Assembly: GCF_002575655.3 (NCBI RefSeq) | Contig: NC_053040.3 | Span: 356,064,267 to 356,128,266 of the forward strand | Length of the DNA stretch: 64,000 nt | Direction: 5' to 3' | DNA from: Aegilops tauschii subsp. strangulata | Lineage: Eukaryota; Streptophyta; Magnoliopsida; Poales; Poaceae | Shown here: positions 45,342 through 55,495 of the stretch, piece after piece | Numbering within the stretch: position 1 is the first letter of the stretch | Layout of the letters: every line of letters starts with the position of its first letter | Notes under the pieces: model-generated | Database searches by the model: none | Seen by the model: the letters and a program-made list of their open reading frames with translations, nothing else | What the model was told of the DNA's origin: nothing | Position numbers and translations under genes: made by a program

Positions 45342-46223
45342 GGCATAGTGTCCAGTCTTCCCGCACTTAAAGCAAGTAATGTGACTTAGGTCTCTCTTGG
45401 CGGGTGTGGCTGGATTGGGGCGGTTCTGATTGTTGTTTGTTCCGTTCCCAGTCCCATTCTTAGAACCATTGTGGCTATGCGAACTTCCTCCGGTGTGGTT
45501 ATGACCTCCATGGTTATGAACAAGTCCTCCCGAGTTTGGGGTTAGGCGAGGCTTCTACTGAGCTCCTGAGTTATACCTCCCTTGCCCATACTTCCTCTTA
45601 CGGCTCTCAATTGGCTGCTGCTTCCCTTCAATCATAAGAGCCTTATCTACCAACTCCTGGTAGTTGTTGAATGTTGCCACCATCAACTGCATGCTCATCT
45701 CATCATTCAGCCCTTCCATAAACTTCTCCTGCTTTGCGGCATCCGTGGCCACATCATCAGGGGCATAACGAGATAACTTCCTAAACTCATCCACGTACTG
45801 AGCCACAGTACGGTTCCCCTGGCGTAAGTTACGAAACTCACGCTTCTTCATATTCATAGCTCCAGTTGAGACTTGGGCTGTGCGGAAAGCTTGCTGAAAC
45901 TGATCCCAAGTGACGTTGGCTATGGGGAAAGTGGCTGTATAATTCTCCCACCATGAGGCTACTGGTCCATCCAATTGATGTGCGGCAAAGCGCACCTTCT
46001 CAGCATCTGTGTAACCTGCAGTGGTCAACTCCCTTGCAATACGGCGTAGCTAATCATCTGCAACTATAGGCTCGGTGCTACTGGAAAATACCGGCGGCTG
46101 CAACCTCAGAAAACGAGCTAAGTTGTCAACTGGAGGCGGGTTGTTGTTGTTGTTGCCCTGGCTCTGGATCAACTGAGTGAGCTCTGGCGGGAAGGCAAAT
46201 CCGGTGTCACGTCTCGGAGGCAT
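45342..46223 (-). pseudogene. Gag of the chromovirus, two in-frame stops
   Basis: It starts at MPPRRDTGFAFPPELTQLIQ (ATG at 46223). The gag core (KVRFAAHQLDGPVASWWENY, TWDQFQQAFRTAQVSTGAMN, FRNLRQGNRTVAQYVDEF) and a CCHC knuckle (CFKCGKTGHYAMEC, near 45,345-45,385) are in one frame with two TAG stops: one near 46,047 replaces a Trp codon (TGG to TAG), the other is at about 45,555. Apart from the stops the frame runs into the protease. Confidence 0.8.
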
Positions 46224-46414
46224 TTGGCGGGTTGAGAGGGGAGAGATTAGAATAGTAAAGGGGTCTAGTGAGAAAGCACTGCCCATATGCACATGAGACA
46301 AACACAAACATTTCACTCAATCAATCAAGGGCATACAAGCGGTCTAGAACTATCGTAAAAGTGCTCAACTACTACTATATACATGGGGGAACACTACTAT
46401 TATTTGGTGGTCAT

Positions 46415-47146
46415 CTAGAAATTTTGATCGGTAGAGGACTCCATGATGTCTGCTCCAGCTTTGTCTTCAAAGTCATCATCACTGGGGTCGGAGTCGGTGT
46501 CGTCGATGATGATGTAGTTCTCCGGGCAAGTGGAATCGTCGTCCTCTCCTCCTGGCGCGGGATCTCCCATGAATACTCCGATCTTCTTTATCAGGTCGTC
46601 ATTCTTCTCCAATAGTGTTGCAATTTCCTCCTCATATCCATCGCGTGTAGACTTGAGTTCTTCTTCCAGCTCGATGATCCTAGTCTTCGCCTTCTTCAAG
46701 TCTATCATGTCTGCGCACATCTGGTTCTCCTGGCGTCGAATGTGCTGGTTTAACTCCTGGATAAAAGCTGCAATGGATCTGTCCTTCTTGGTGCTAATGA
46801 TCTCCCATTGCTCATCTCGGCGCCCACATATCTGATAGATAGTGTCCTTAAGATCCTTGTTGTAGACTTCTCCAATGCGTCCCATGGTAATGTGGGCTGC
46901 CATGCTCTTGCCTAGACTCCAGGTTGGTGCTTCGAAAGAAAATTCTATAGGCTTAGTGGTTGACGAGAACGTCCTTCCTGGAACTTGAACTTGAATCATC
47001 CAGCGCTCCTCTTCTAGTAAAGTGGCATTGTAAGTCCCGGTGAAGCTTGGTATTGCGATGTTTAGGTACCTAGTGACTTCCTTCAAGTGGTGTCCAAAGG
47101 GTGTGTCTTCATCCGGTTGTGCAAACTTGTTCTTTAAATCCGCCAT
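46415..47146 (-). CDS. Extra ORF upstream of gag in the chromovirus
   Basis: An uninterrupted 243-codon frame lies between the primer site and gag. Residues about 1-110 look globular (HHLKEVTRYLNIAIPSFTGT, EFSFEAPTWSLGKSMAAHIT); 110-195 is a predicted-looking coiled coil (HIRRQENQMCADMIDLKKAK, IELEEELKSTRDGYEEEIAT); the tail is very acidic (DDSTCPENYIIIDDTDSDPS). It lacks gag, protease or polymerase motifs. It is intact while the rest of the element is broken. I cannot assign a function. Confidence 0.65.
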   Translation of the reverse strand: MADLKNKFAQPDEDTPFGHHLKEVTRYLNIAIPSFTGTYNATLLEEERWMIQVQVPGRTFSSTTKPIEFSFEAPTWSLGKSMAAHITMGRIGEVYNKDLKDTIYQICGRRDEQWEIISTKKDRSIAAFIQELNQHIRRQENQMCADMIDLKKAKTRIIELEEELKSTRDGYEEEIATLLEKNDDLIKKIGVFMGDPAPGGEDDDSTCPENYIIIDDTDSDPSDDDFEDKAGADIMESSTDQNF

Positions 47147-47237
47147 CCTAAAGAGTAGAAAATGGAGAGGAGTCAGAAATGAGTAGAGAAGAGTGACCTA
47201 TGGCTTATCTTAGTGGCCGTGTCCTACACTCAGCGTG

Positions 47238-47250
47238 TCCTCTGATACCA
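47238..47250 (-). other. Primer binding site (initiator tRNA-Met type)
   Basis: Minus-strand TGGTATCAGAGGA lies three bases inside the 5' LTR. This is the standard plant retroelement primer site for initiator tRNA-Met and differs from the tRNA-Asp type used by the Athila-type elements here. Confidence 0.85.
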
Positions 47251-47253
47251 TCT

Positions 47254-49952
47254 TGTAGCGACCCGACCTCAAACGGTCAAGTCTCTGTGCTTCGATGTCA
47301 TTCCTGGATCGGTAATGCTGACACACACAATACTCGAAGGATTTATAACAGAGTAGCAATAGCACACTTATTACATCGAATGTCTCAAAAGAGAACTTTT
47401 TACAATAAATATGGCTTAAGGCCATCTAATACGATAACAGCGGAAGGCTTGGAAGATAAAGTGAGTCCATCAACTCCAACGTCATAGCTGAGCTGCACGG
47501 CAACGACCTAACGAACCTTACTCCTCGTCTGAAAAGTATGCAATATGATACGTTGCCGCCCGAAAACGGGTCAGCAGATGGAATATGCTGGCAATATAAC
47601 ACAGTAGAGCAAGAACAGAATAATGCTATCACTACATGCATATTTGGCTGGTGGAAAGCTCTATGGTTATAGTTTTTGCAAAAAGCCAATTTTTTCCTAC
47701 AACAAAGGAATAAGTTTTATTTTTAACTATCATGGTAGTTGAAACATCATTGAGAAGGTTCCTCCAACTCAATCCCAATTAAAGTAATGATCAACCCAAC
47801 AATATTAATTTAGAGTGATGAGATACTTAGGATACTCCAAGTACTAGATACTCAAGATTGTCCATAACCGGGGACACGGCTAACCATCATTAGATTGTAC
47901 ACTCTGCAGAGGTTTGCACACTTTTCCCCACAAGACTCGATAGCCTCCGTTGGATTTCTCGCACTACATGGTGTTTGAGAAACAGATGACCAAGACACAG
48001 TCTTTCAGAAACATTAACTCTTTACTCCGGGCAGACCATACCAAACCTACATCCCTCTACCTGCTGATTCATCTCTTCAAGAGCTCATGCAACTTACTCA
48101 ACTATGCTAGAGCCCACAATAGCTTGTGGCTGCACACAGAAGTTTCTAGCATGAAAATATCTCAGTTCCCTTTGAGCCAGGGTGGCGGACCTTAGGATGA
48201 TCACACGGGTACTCCGGGATATCCTAGGACAACACTGGATTCTCCAGGTGCCCGACAAGCAATCCACCTAGAGGTGTATTAAAGTTGCCACCTTAAGTTG
48301 AACCATTAATTAACAACCTCACATCTGTCATGGATACACTCAAACCCAATCCACGTCTACGAGCATAGCATAGCAATATAAGCAATACGTAGAAGTAACT
48401 CCCAAGGTTTGAATATAACAGGGTAATAGGTTCTACCTCATCAACTACTTCCCAACCCACATGTTAATCACATCCTAATCATGCAATGTTTGAGGATTGA
48501 AACTAATGCATAAAAACTAGGTATGGAAGGAGTATGATCAATGTGTTACTTGCCTTGCTGACGATCCGCAAAACCTAGGGACTCGTAGTAGCACGCTTCG
48601 CACTCCGGGAATTCTATCGCAAACAAACAATAGCATACATAAGCAATCAAGCAAAGATGCACGGGCAAAACTCAAATAAGAAGAATTGACCAGAAAGTTC
48701 AACTTAAGAACTCCGGTTTGCAAAAAGAATCAAATCAAATGGAGCAACGAAACTCAAACTACAAAAGAAACAAGATCTGTTTACTAATCTGGACTAAAGT
48801 CAAATTTTACAGTACCAAAATCTTGTTCAAGTTGATCAAACATAAAGAGGGTTTCGAGACGAAGATCTAGGCGCTTGAATCGCCTGATTCCGATAAACGA
48901 GCAAAAATTAAACTGAAACAAAAATCGGATCAGAAATCGTGATCGAAAATAATCGCGGAAAAATACGAGAAAAAGAAAACTGACGAACAGGCTAATGAAC
49001 GAACGTTCGTTGTCTGTAACTAACGAGCGAAAACCGTTCGTTAAAACGAACGTACGGACGAACGTTCGCTATATAAACTAAACCGATAAAAACCAGCGAA
49101 CCGATCTAAAAAAAGAACTAGGGGTTTAAAAAAAACCGGATCGGTTTTTAGAATAAAACTGAACGGCGGCGGTGGCGGCGTATACCTCCGGCGAGGTGGG
49201 GCGGCTCCGGCGAGGTGGCGCTGCGGCGGCGGGGCGGCGACGGCGGCGCTAGGGTTGGCGGCTCGGGTAGTGGTGGAGGGGGTCCGGGGCGGGGTATTTA
49301 AAGGAGGGGGCTGCTTGGGGGAGGGGGCAAGGCGGCGCGGGGAGGAGGAGTCCTATCCGGACTCGGCTAGCGGCGGCGGCGCTCGCGGTCTCCAGGTCGG
49401 AGACGAGGCGCGGGGCGGTTGGGCCGGCTCGGCTGGGCTTCGGCCCAGTCGGGCGCTGAAACTTAAAAAAAATTTCCACCAAAATATTAATAAGTCCTAG
49501 AAAATAAAGTAAAAATCTAAAAATGCCAAAACAAATTTTCACCGTCTAAATAAAATATTTAGAACGAGATGAACATTTTCTTGGCCCTAAAATGCAACTT
49601 TGAAAAACGTGCAATTTTTCTAATGCAAATAAAATAGCAATAAAATCCGAATAAAATCAAATATTTGATTTTAATATTTTCCTCCAATATTTCAATTATT
49701 TTGGAGAACTCATATTATCTCCTCTCATATATTTTAATATGAAATATTTTTGGAGAGAAAAATAATTAAAATCAAAATCCTCGTTTCAATATTTGATAAA
49801 ATTCAAATATGAAAACAGGGAAATCCCCAACTCTCTCCGAGGGTCCTTGAGTTGCTTAGGATTTCGAGGATCGCGAAACGAAATGCAATAAAATATGATA
49901 TGCATGAATGATCTATGTATAAGATTCCAAATTGAAAATTTGGGATGTTACA
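47254..49952 (-). repeat. 5' LTR of the chromovirus
   Basis: 2,699 bp, collinear with the other LTR. It carries a palindromic GAACGTTC cluster (about 48,995-49,065) and TATA-like sites on both strands (plus CTATATAAAC near 49,070; minus TTTAAATACC near 49,300). Confidence 0.9.
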
Positions 49953-50071
49953 ATCATGATGCTCTCATGTCCGTATGTTATTTTATCGACACCTCTACCT
50001 CTAAACATGTGGACATATTTATCGTTATCGGCATCCGCTTGAGGACAAGCGAGGTCTAAGCTTGGGGGAGT
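49953..50071 (+). other. Resumed 3' end and polypurine tract of the Athila-type element
   Basis: After the chromovirus target copy ATCAT, the Athila-type 3' region resumes for 119 bp and ends in GGTCTAAGCTTGGGGGAGT just before the LTR start TGATATGTCC. The tract is almost the same as at 19,130-19,146. Confidence 0.8.
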
Positions 50072-51469
50072 TGATATGTCCATTTTGCATCATGCTTTTA
50101 TATCGATATTTATTGCATTATGGGCTGTTATTACACATTATGTCACAATACTTATGCCTATTCTCTCTTATTTTACAAGGTTTACATGAAGAGGGAGAAT
50201 GCCGGCAGCTCGAATTCTGGGCTGGAAAATGAGCAAATATTAGAGACCTATTCTGCACAACTCCAAAAGTCCTGAAACTCCACGGAAGTTATTTTTGGAA
50301 ATAATAAAAAATACTGAGCGAAGAAAATACAAGAGGGGGCCCACACCCTGCCTCGTGGGCCCCTGTTGGCCCTCCGGTGCCCATCTTCTGCTATATGAAG
50401 TCTTTCATCCGAGGAAAAATCATAAGCAAGCTTTCGGACGAGACTCCGCCGCCACGAGGCGGAACCAATCTAGGGCTCTGGCAGAGTTGTTCTGTCGGAG
50501 ACACTTCCCTCCGGGAGGGGGAAATCATCGCCATCGTCATCACCAACACTCCTCTCATCAGGAGGGGGCCAATCTCCATCAACATCTTCACCAGCACCAT
50601 CTCCTCTCAAACCCTAGTTCATCTCTTGTATCCAATTCTTGTCTCTAAGTCTGAGATTAGTACCTGTAGGTTGCTAGTAGTGTTGATTACTCCTTGTAGT
50701 TGAAGCTAGTTGGTTTATTTGGTGGAAGATCATATGTTCAGATCCTATATGCATGTTAATACTCCTCTGATTATGAACATGAATATGCTTTGTGAGTAGT
50801 TACGTTTGTTCCTGAGGACATGGGAGAAGTCTTGCTATTAGTAGTCATGTGAATTTGGTATTCGTTCGATATTTTGATGAGATGTATGTTGTCTCTCCTC
50901 TAGTGGTGTTATGTGAACGTCGACTACATGACACTTCACCATTATTTGGGCCTAGAGGAAGGCATTGGGAAGTAATAAGTAGATGATGGGTTGCTAGAGT
51001 GACAGAAGCTTAAACCCTAGTTTATGCGTTGCGTGATAAGGGGCTGATTTGGATCCATATGTTTCATGCTATGGTTAGGTTTACCTTAATACTTCTTTTG
51101 TAGTTGCGGATGCTTGTATTAGGAGTTAATCATAAGTGGGATGCTTGTCCAAGTAAGGACAGCACCTAAGCACCGGTCCACCCACATATCAAATTATCAA
51201 AGTACCGAACGCGAATCATATGAACGTGATGAAAACTAGCTTGACGGTAATTCCCATGTGTCCTCGGGAGCGCTTTTCTCTATATAAGAGTTTGTCCAGG
51301 CTTGTCCTTTTCTACGAAAAGGATTGGGCCACCTTGCTGCACTTTATTGACTTTTGTTACTTGTTGCTCGTTACAAATTATCTTATCACAAAACTATCTG
51401 TTACCTATAATTTCAGTGCTTGCAGAGAATACCTTGCTGAAAACCGCTTATGATTTCCTTCTGCTCCTT
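50072..51469 (+). repeat. 3' LTR of the Athila-type element, end-truncated
   Basis: It aligns with 30544-32065 but lacks the last about 75 bp. It also has an internal loss of about 47 bp at the GC-rich block near 50,350: CACCCTG joins directly to CCTCGTGGGCC. It ends where the duplicated host flank starts. Confidence 0.85.
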
Positions 51470-51537
51470 GAAGTAGATAACCCTGTTTACACAGAGGTGA
51501 AAAGGGAACAACTAGTGGTCAATAACGGTGGATGACA
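51470..51537. repeat. 68-bp copy of the left flank at the right junction
   Basis: TGAAGTAGATAACCCTGTTT through GGTGGATGAC is repeated from 30,476-30,543 with two mismatches. It replaces the missing end of the 3' LTR. Confidence 0.85.
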
Positions 51538-51718
51538 CAGAAGCCAACAAAAAGAAGCATCTACCTTATCTAAATGGGAAGGAAAGCAAGACATTAGCAT
51601 TTCTCAAACGGTGGCATTGATTAATATTAACAGAGAGATTATATTAACAATAAAATTTGTTAAACATGTAATTTGCTTTTAACTATGGCATTGCGTCAAT
51701 TTTCCAGCGGCATTATTA

Positions 51719-51999
51719 GCGGGTGCTTGTTTACAGAGACATTTTGGTGGAGGGACTAAAAAAACTCCATGTCAGTCCCATCTAAACCAAAACAAGAGGG
51801 ACTTTTAGGGACTACAAGTGGGCATTTGGGACTAAAGAAAGAAGACCCCGAGGGAGAGTCTTTTTGGGACTTTTTCCAATAGTTGCCCCTGCCACGCATC
51901 GCACCTTCTCTCTATTAGTTCATTACTAGGGGTAACATGGTCTTTTAGCATGTCATTTAATAACCTCTAGTCCATGTTTAGTCCCTGGAACCAAGCAGG
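51719..51999. mobile_element. MITE-like element (hAT or Harbinger type uncertain)
   Basis: The left end GGGTGCTTGTTTACAGAGAC pairs imperfectly with the right end GTCCCTGGAACCAAGCAGG. The inside has repeated GGGACTTTT and AGGGACTA motifs. The target duplication is not clear. The sequence is familiar as a common grass MITE. Confidence 0.5.
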
Positions 52000-52346
52000 T
52001 AGGAAGTAGGGAGTGTTTAACCAAATAGGGCCTTAGATTAACAACAGCTAAAGAGTTGCATGGGATAGTGGACGCACCAGCACCATGTGCATCTACCGAT
52101 GTACTGGGGTGATGCACAGTCTGTTGCAACAAAGAACAAAAAACCAAGGAGCATATTTCTGTTGGTCCCAGTTTTTTTTATCTTCAGACACCTTTCCCTA
52201 TGTGAGCGCAGCAAATCTAGTCCTGCTCAAACTCTACAACCTTGTCCCCCAAAACAAAAGATCAGTTTGTTACAGATGTGCGTACCACGTTTGTCATTGT
52301 TTTCCCTTTTCGACCAACATAGGTGCTGGATAGCCAGTCTGTACTA

Positions 52347-52611
52347 GTACTTTCCCCACTTCCTTTCCTCTGTGAACCACATCCTAGATTTATGCTATAC
52401 AACTTTCCCCACTACTTTCCCCCATTCCTGTCCTCTTTGAACCACGTCTTAGATTCATGCGATACAACTTTCCCCACTACTTTCCCCCTTCCTTTACTTT
52501 TTGAACCACGTCCTAGATTCATGCTATACAACTTCTCCCACTACTTTCCACCATTCCTTTCCTCTTTGAACCACGTCCTAGATTCATGGTATACAACCTT
52601 CCCCACTACTT
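52347..52611. repeat. Tandem repeat, four units of 64-65 bp
   Basis: Units with GAACCACGTCCTAGATTCAT, GCTATACAACTTTCCCCACT and ACTTTCC start at about 52374, 52439, 52503 and 52568. They differ at few sites. The 122-codon plus-strand frame over it is a by-product. Confidence 0.8.
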
Positions 52612-52702
52612 GCCTGTTTGATCCAACACCTATATTCGAGTGCAGAAGCGGAAAAAGCCCACATAAAGCTAGAGCAATGCATGTGGAATAAGTAAATTAT
52701 AC

Positions 52703-53085
52703 CTTAAGGTTCTTGGGGTGTGGTTCGGTGGGCGACCGGAGGCCGTTCGACCCACACTTTGTACGGCGACGAAGAAGAAGGGGTGGGAGGCCCTCCCGCG
52801 CCGCCGCTGGGTGAAGTGAACAGTTGCGCCGGTAGTGGATTCCCTCCCTCACCGACGGCGACAGCGTTAAGCCTCCTTCCCTGCCCGGCGGACGGATCTT
52901 GCTGGCTCTTTGACCAGTAGTGAGGGGAGAGACAGAGGCCAACGAAGTCTTGTTTAGATCTAGAGAGGGTGAGAGAGTGTGAAGAGAGCAACTACAAGCA
53001 GACCTGCAGTGAGGGGAGAGAGAGAGAGAGGCCAACGAAGTCTTGTTTAGATCTGGAGAGGGTGAGAGAGTGTGAAGAGAGCAAC
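52703..53085 (-). other. Candidate first exon (5' UTR) of the minus-strand gene, copy P2
   Basis: A TATA box on the minus strand (TATATATATA, 53110-53119) lies about 30 bp before a CT-rich leader. The exon could end at 52703 before a GTATAA donor. The leader contains the 89-bp duplication described below. Its end and part of its leader (CACACTCTCTC, CTCTCTTC) resemble the P1 exon near 56.2-56.5 kb. A second minus-strand ORF here (148 codons) is composed of repeat translation and I do not take it as protein. I infer that this exon once served the exons at 28.7-30.4 kb, now about 21 kb further away. Confidence 0.4.
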
Positions 53086-53092
53086 TACAAGC
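52920..53092. repeat. Tandem duplication of about 84 bp in the leader
   Basis: GTGAGGGGAGAGA.AGAGGCC through GCAACTACAAGC occurs at 52920-52999 and 53009-53092, nearly identical, with a small (AG)n length difference. Confidence 0.85.
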
Positions 53093-53139
53093 GCCGAGGC
53101 TCCAGTGTGTATATATATACTGGAGAGAGTGTGAAAAGT

Positions 53140-53764
53140 GCAAACCCTAGAAAACAAATGCCGAGGCTGCAGCTTATACGTGAGGAGGTGATTATACTGT
53201 CACTACGAGATCGTATAGCTCCGTATCCATCCATTTTGACCAGTCAAAGAATCCTCCTGGCACGAATTATGCTCAAGTGTAGTTATCGAACCCAAGACCT
53301 CAAGTTTGATGAGCGAATAGGCTATCCAGCTACACAACCCTCCCGTTATGTTTAACGAGAGGAAAATAACCTTTTATACATTCCTGCATTCGTGTGACAA
53401 GCATGCCATGTTTTTTTGTGTGTGTGGGAGTCATTGGGATTTAAATCATAATCGTGTCATGTGGGTTTGGTGGTAAGACTATCCACAGTGGTGCAGAAAT
53501 AATGCAGCCTTAGTCACCTTACCTCTCTCCACGTAGTACATTGGGTCCCACCAGTCAGAGGGTGAAACAAACAAATTAATAAGAAAAATTAAAAGCGCCA
53601 GCGGTGTATCTTACCTCACACATCTCGCTACTGCTCGGGAACACTGTCCAATTGATCCCTCTGTTCGCTCACGTACTATTTTAAGTGAATCCTTATTATA
53701 ACATGCACACAATTTTGGGCACTTGTATTCGACCTAAGTCAGTGTGCCACCGTATCTCGTACGA
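53140..53764. other. Non-coding stretch
   Basis: No supported gene. It holds scattered MITE-like fragments (for example GACTATCCACAGTGG near 53,480) and possible promoter-distal sequence of the P2 exon. Confidence 0.4.
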
Positions 53765-54438
53765 CTCCCTCCGTCTAGGTGTAATAAGTCACGTTAGAAG
53801 GTGCAGCGGGACCAAGGTGCAAGCAGATTGGAGGAGAAGGAGAAACTTGACCGGTCATTCCTCCAATCAAAGCCCTGATTTCTGTCTCTAAACGCAACAA
53901 TTAATCCAAACAACTAAGAGATGCCGTTTTAGCTACCATGTAGGGCCACGTATTAACTCGCATGCAAGCCGACTTTGATTTCTTGACTGATCAATGCGTA
54001 GTTGCACTCCATGCATTGGGTTTCCAGGGGAGATAACAAGGTAGAGTAAGGAGCGTTTTGTTACATTGCTTAGGCTGGTCATAGTGGTGAGTAACTTGGA
54101 CTAGTACAACATGCATATGTTACTAGTCTATGTTACTACTACGCAAAGTTTGCCGTCGGAAGCGAGCCGATCTGGCTCTCCTGAGCTAGCAAGGTTTTTC
54201 TAGCCCACCCAAGCTAGCTGGCCCACAAAAGCAAACATATTTTAACAGTTACAAACGCCTAACCTTGCCCGGCTATGCTATAAGCTGTTCTTGCTAAGGA
54301 TCCAAACGCTCCCTAAGTAACAACGATCGCTAGCAATGAGGCCAGGAGGGGATTGAGATGCGAAGTTAATGGACGACGCCTAAACATTTTGGGAATATCT
54401 GATTTCCGTAGGATGACTTAACACCTAGACGGAGGGAG
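53765..54438. mobile_element. Stowaway-like element with nested insertions
   Basis: The left end CTCCCTCCGTCTAGGTGT and the right end ACACCTAGACGGAGGGAG are inverted, with TA at the right end (54439-54440); the left flank is GA. The interior is 674 bp, larger than a usual Stowaway MITE. It contains another MITE-like piece (54072-54139) and an AGCTAGC-containing stretch (54,180-54,310). Confidence 0.6.
54072..54139. mobile_element. Short MITE fragment inside the Stowaway-like element
   Basis: GGCTGGTCATAGTGGTGAGT is followed by a near-palindromic GTTACTAGTC core (CAACATGCATATGTTACTAG). This is a common grass MITE motif; the right end is not complete. Confidence 0.4.
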
Positions 54439-54558
54439 TACTACTCCTCAGTCCAGGTTTGATGGAATATTCGTCACCTCTTCTCTTCTTGTACGTACTC
54501 CATTTGTATCTCACTTCCTGTGGCTTCGCACTCACACCATTTTCCTATTCTATGAACC

Positions 54559-54590
54559 TGTGTGTGCGTGTGTGTGTGCGTGTGTGTGTT
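54559..54590. repeat. (GT)n microsatellite
   Basis: Alternating TG with two CG interruptions, about 32 bp. Confidence 0.8.
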
Positions 54591-54689
54591 TAACAACATG
54601 TGTGTGTTAGAGAGAGCGACAGATCGACCTACTCCTACAAAGAGATGGTGTGTAGTACGATTTTAGCCGCGAGAATCGGTGCATCCTCT

Positions 54690-54920
54690 CGTTTCCGGGC
54701 GTCCGGTAGGGACAGGCGGACAGCTGCCACGCCCGCTCCTGACTAGACTGGCCCACCCAAAGCCCCTCCATCGCCAGCGCACGCTTCCCACCCAAACGGT
54801 CAGCGCCGCTCCAAAGAATTGGTGCTTCATGCCCGGGCAGAGCGGACGCGACCTCTCACTGGCGCCTGCGTTGAACAGAGAAGCGGATTCAAGAGTGATG
54901 GTTGCTTCATCCGTCCAACT
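54690..54920 (+). promoter_or_regulatory. Promoter remnant related to the 26.5-kb gene
   Basis: CTGACTAGACTGGCCCACCC and AAACGGTCAGCGCCGC match the region at 26,160-26,250 (CTGACTACCCTGGCCCACCC and GAAACGGTCAGCGCCGC). No coding frame follows, so it is a displaced piece. Confidence 0.6.
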
Positions 54921-55157
54921 TACTGCAAGGTCTATGTGATTTGGTGGCTCATTGGTCATTATTACTGAGGTGGTAGGACTGCTGGATGTCCCACCCTTTC
55001 GGCGAAAGGAGGTACTACTAGATTACAATTTTCTCCATTCTTACGGCGGAGGAGTGCAAGAGCAGTGAAGACACGTAGGCTCAGTGATTAAATGGCCCAC
55101 CTCACACTATCACCATATTTTCTGGACTCCGTGCGACACCTAACTCTTTACATAGTA

Positions 55158-55316
55158 GTCCCTCCGTTCCTAAATATAAGTCTTTGTAGAGATTCCACTA
55201 GGTGGACTACATACAGAACAAAATGAATTAATCTACACTTAAAATGCATCTATATACATCCGTATGTGCTTCATGGTGAAATCTCTAGAAAGACTTATAT
55301 TTAGGAACGGAGGAAG
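55158..55316. mobile_element. Stowaway MITE
   Basis: The ends GTCCCTCCGTTCCTAAATAT and ATATTTAGGAACGGAGGAAG are inverted, flanked by TA (55156-55157 and 55317-55318), 159 bp. Confidence 0.85.
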
Positions 55317-55495
55317 TACTTGTATAATATGTACTGGAATTTATCAGCGAGATAGTACAATGCTATGAAGCTTCCAGCTTCTGTTACATGTATCTTGCGT
55401 CCAAGGTTGCCTGTTGCAACATTTCATCAAATACAAAGGAGACTAAGATGCATGCTATTGCATCTCAATGATTGACAGATCATAGCAAATATGTA

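Larger units (their letters stand above)
39144..49952 (-). mobile_element. Chromovirus-type Gypsy retrotransposon (Tekay-like), minus strand
   Basis: Two LTRs of about 2.7 kb (39144-41851 and 47254-49952) flank 5.4 kb of internal DNA with, on the minus strand, an iMet-type primer site, an extra ORF, gag, protease, RT, RNase H, integrase and a C-terminal chromodomain-like tail. A 5-bp target duplication ATCAT is at 39139-39143 and 49953-49957. The integrase form and chromodomain-like C-terminus point to the Tekay branch of chromoviruses. The frames are broken in several places and catalytic residues are lost, so it is defective. Confidence 0.9.
30544..51469 (+). mobile_element. Athila-type Gypsy retrotransposon, plus strand, split by a chromovirus
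   Basis: It consists of a 5' LTR (30544-32065), primer site, gag, protease, reverse transcriptase, RNase H, integrase and a small extra ORF, then 3' non-coding sequence interrupted at 39143 and resumed at 49953, a polypurine tract, and a 3' LTR (50072-51469) missing its last about 75 bp. In-frame stops and frameshifts show it is defective. It sits inside the minus-strand B3-like gene remnant. The right junction has a 68-bp copy of the left flank instead of a clean 5-bp target duplication. Confidence 0.88.

Noticed and set aside
52323..52691. 122-codon ORF with repeated segments
   Set aside because: It covers the 65-bp tandem repeat; the unit length is not a multiple of three, and the repeated peptides differ in frame.
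52697..53143. 148-codon minus-strand ORF
   Set aside because: It overlaps a TATA box and a CT-rich leader with a tandem duplication, so it is more likely untranslated leader.
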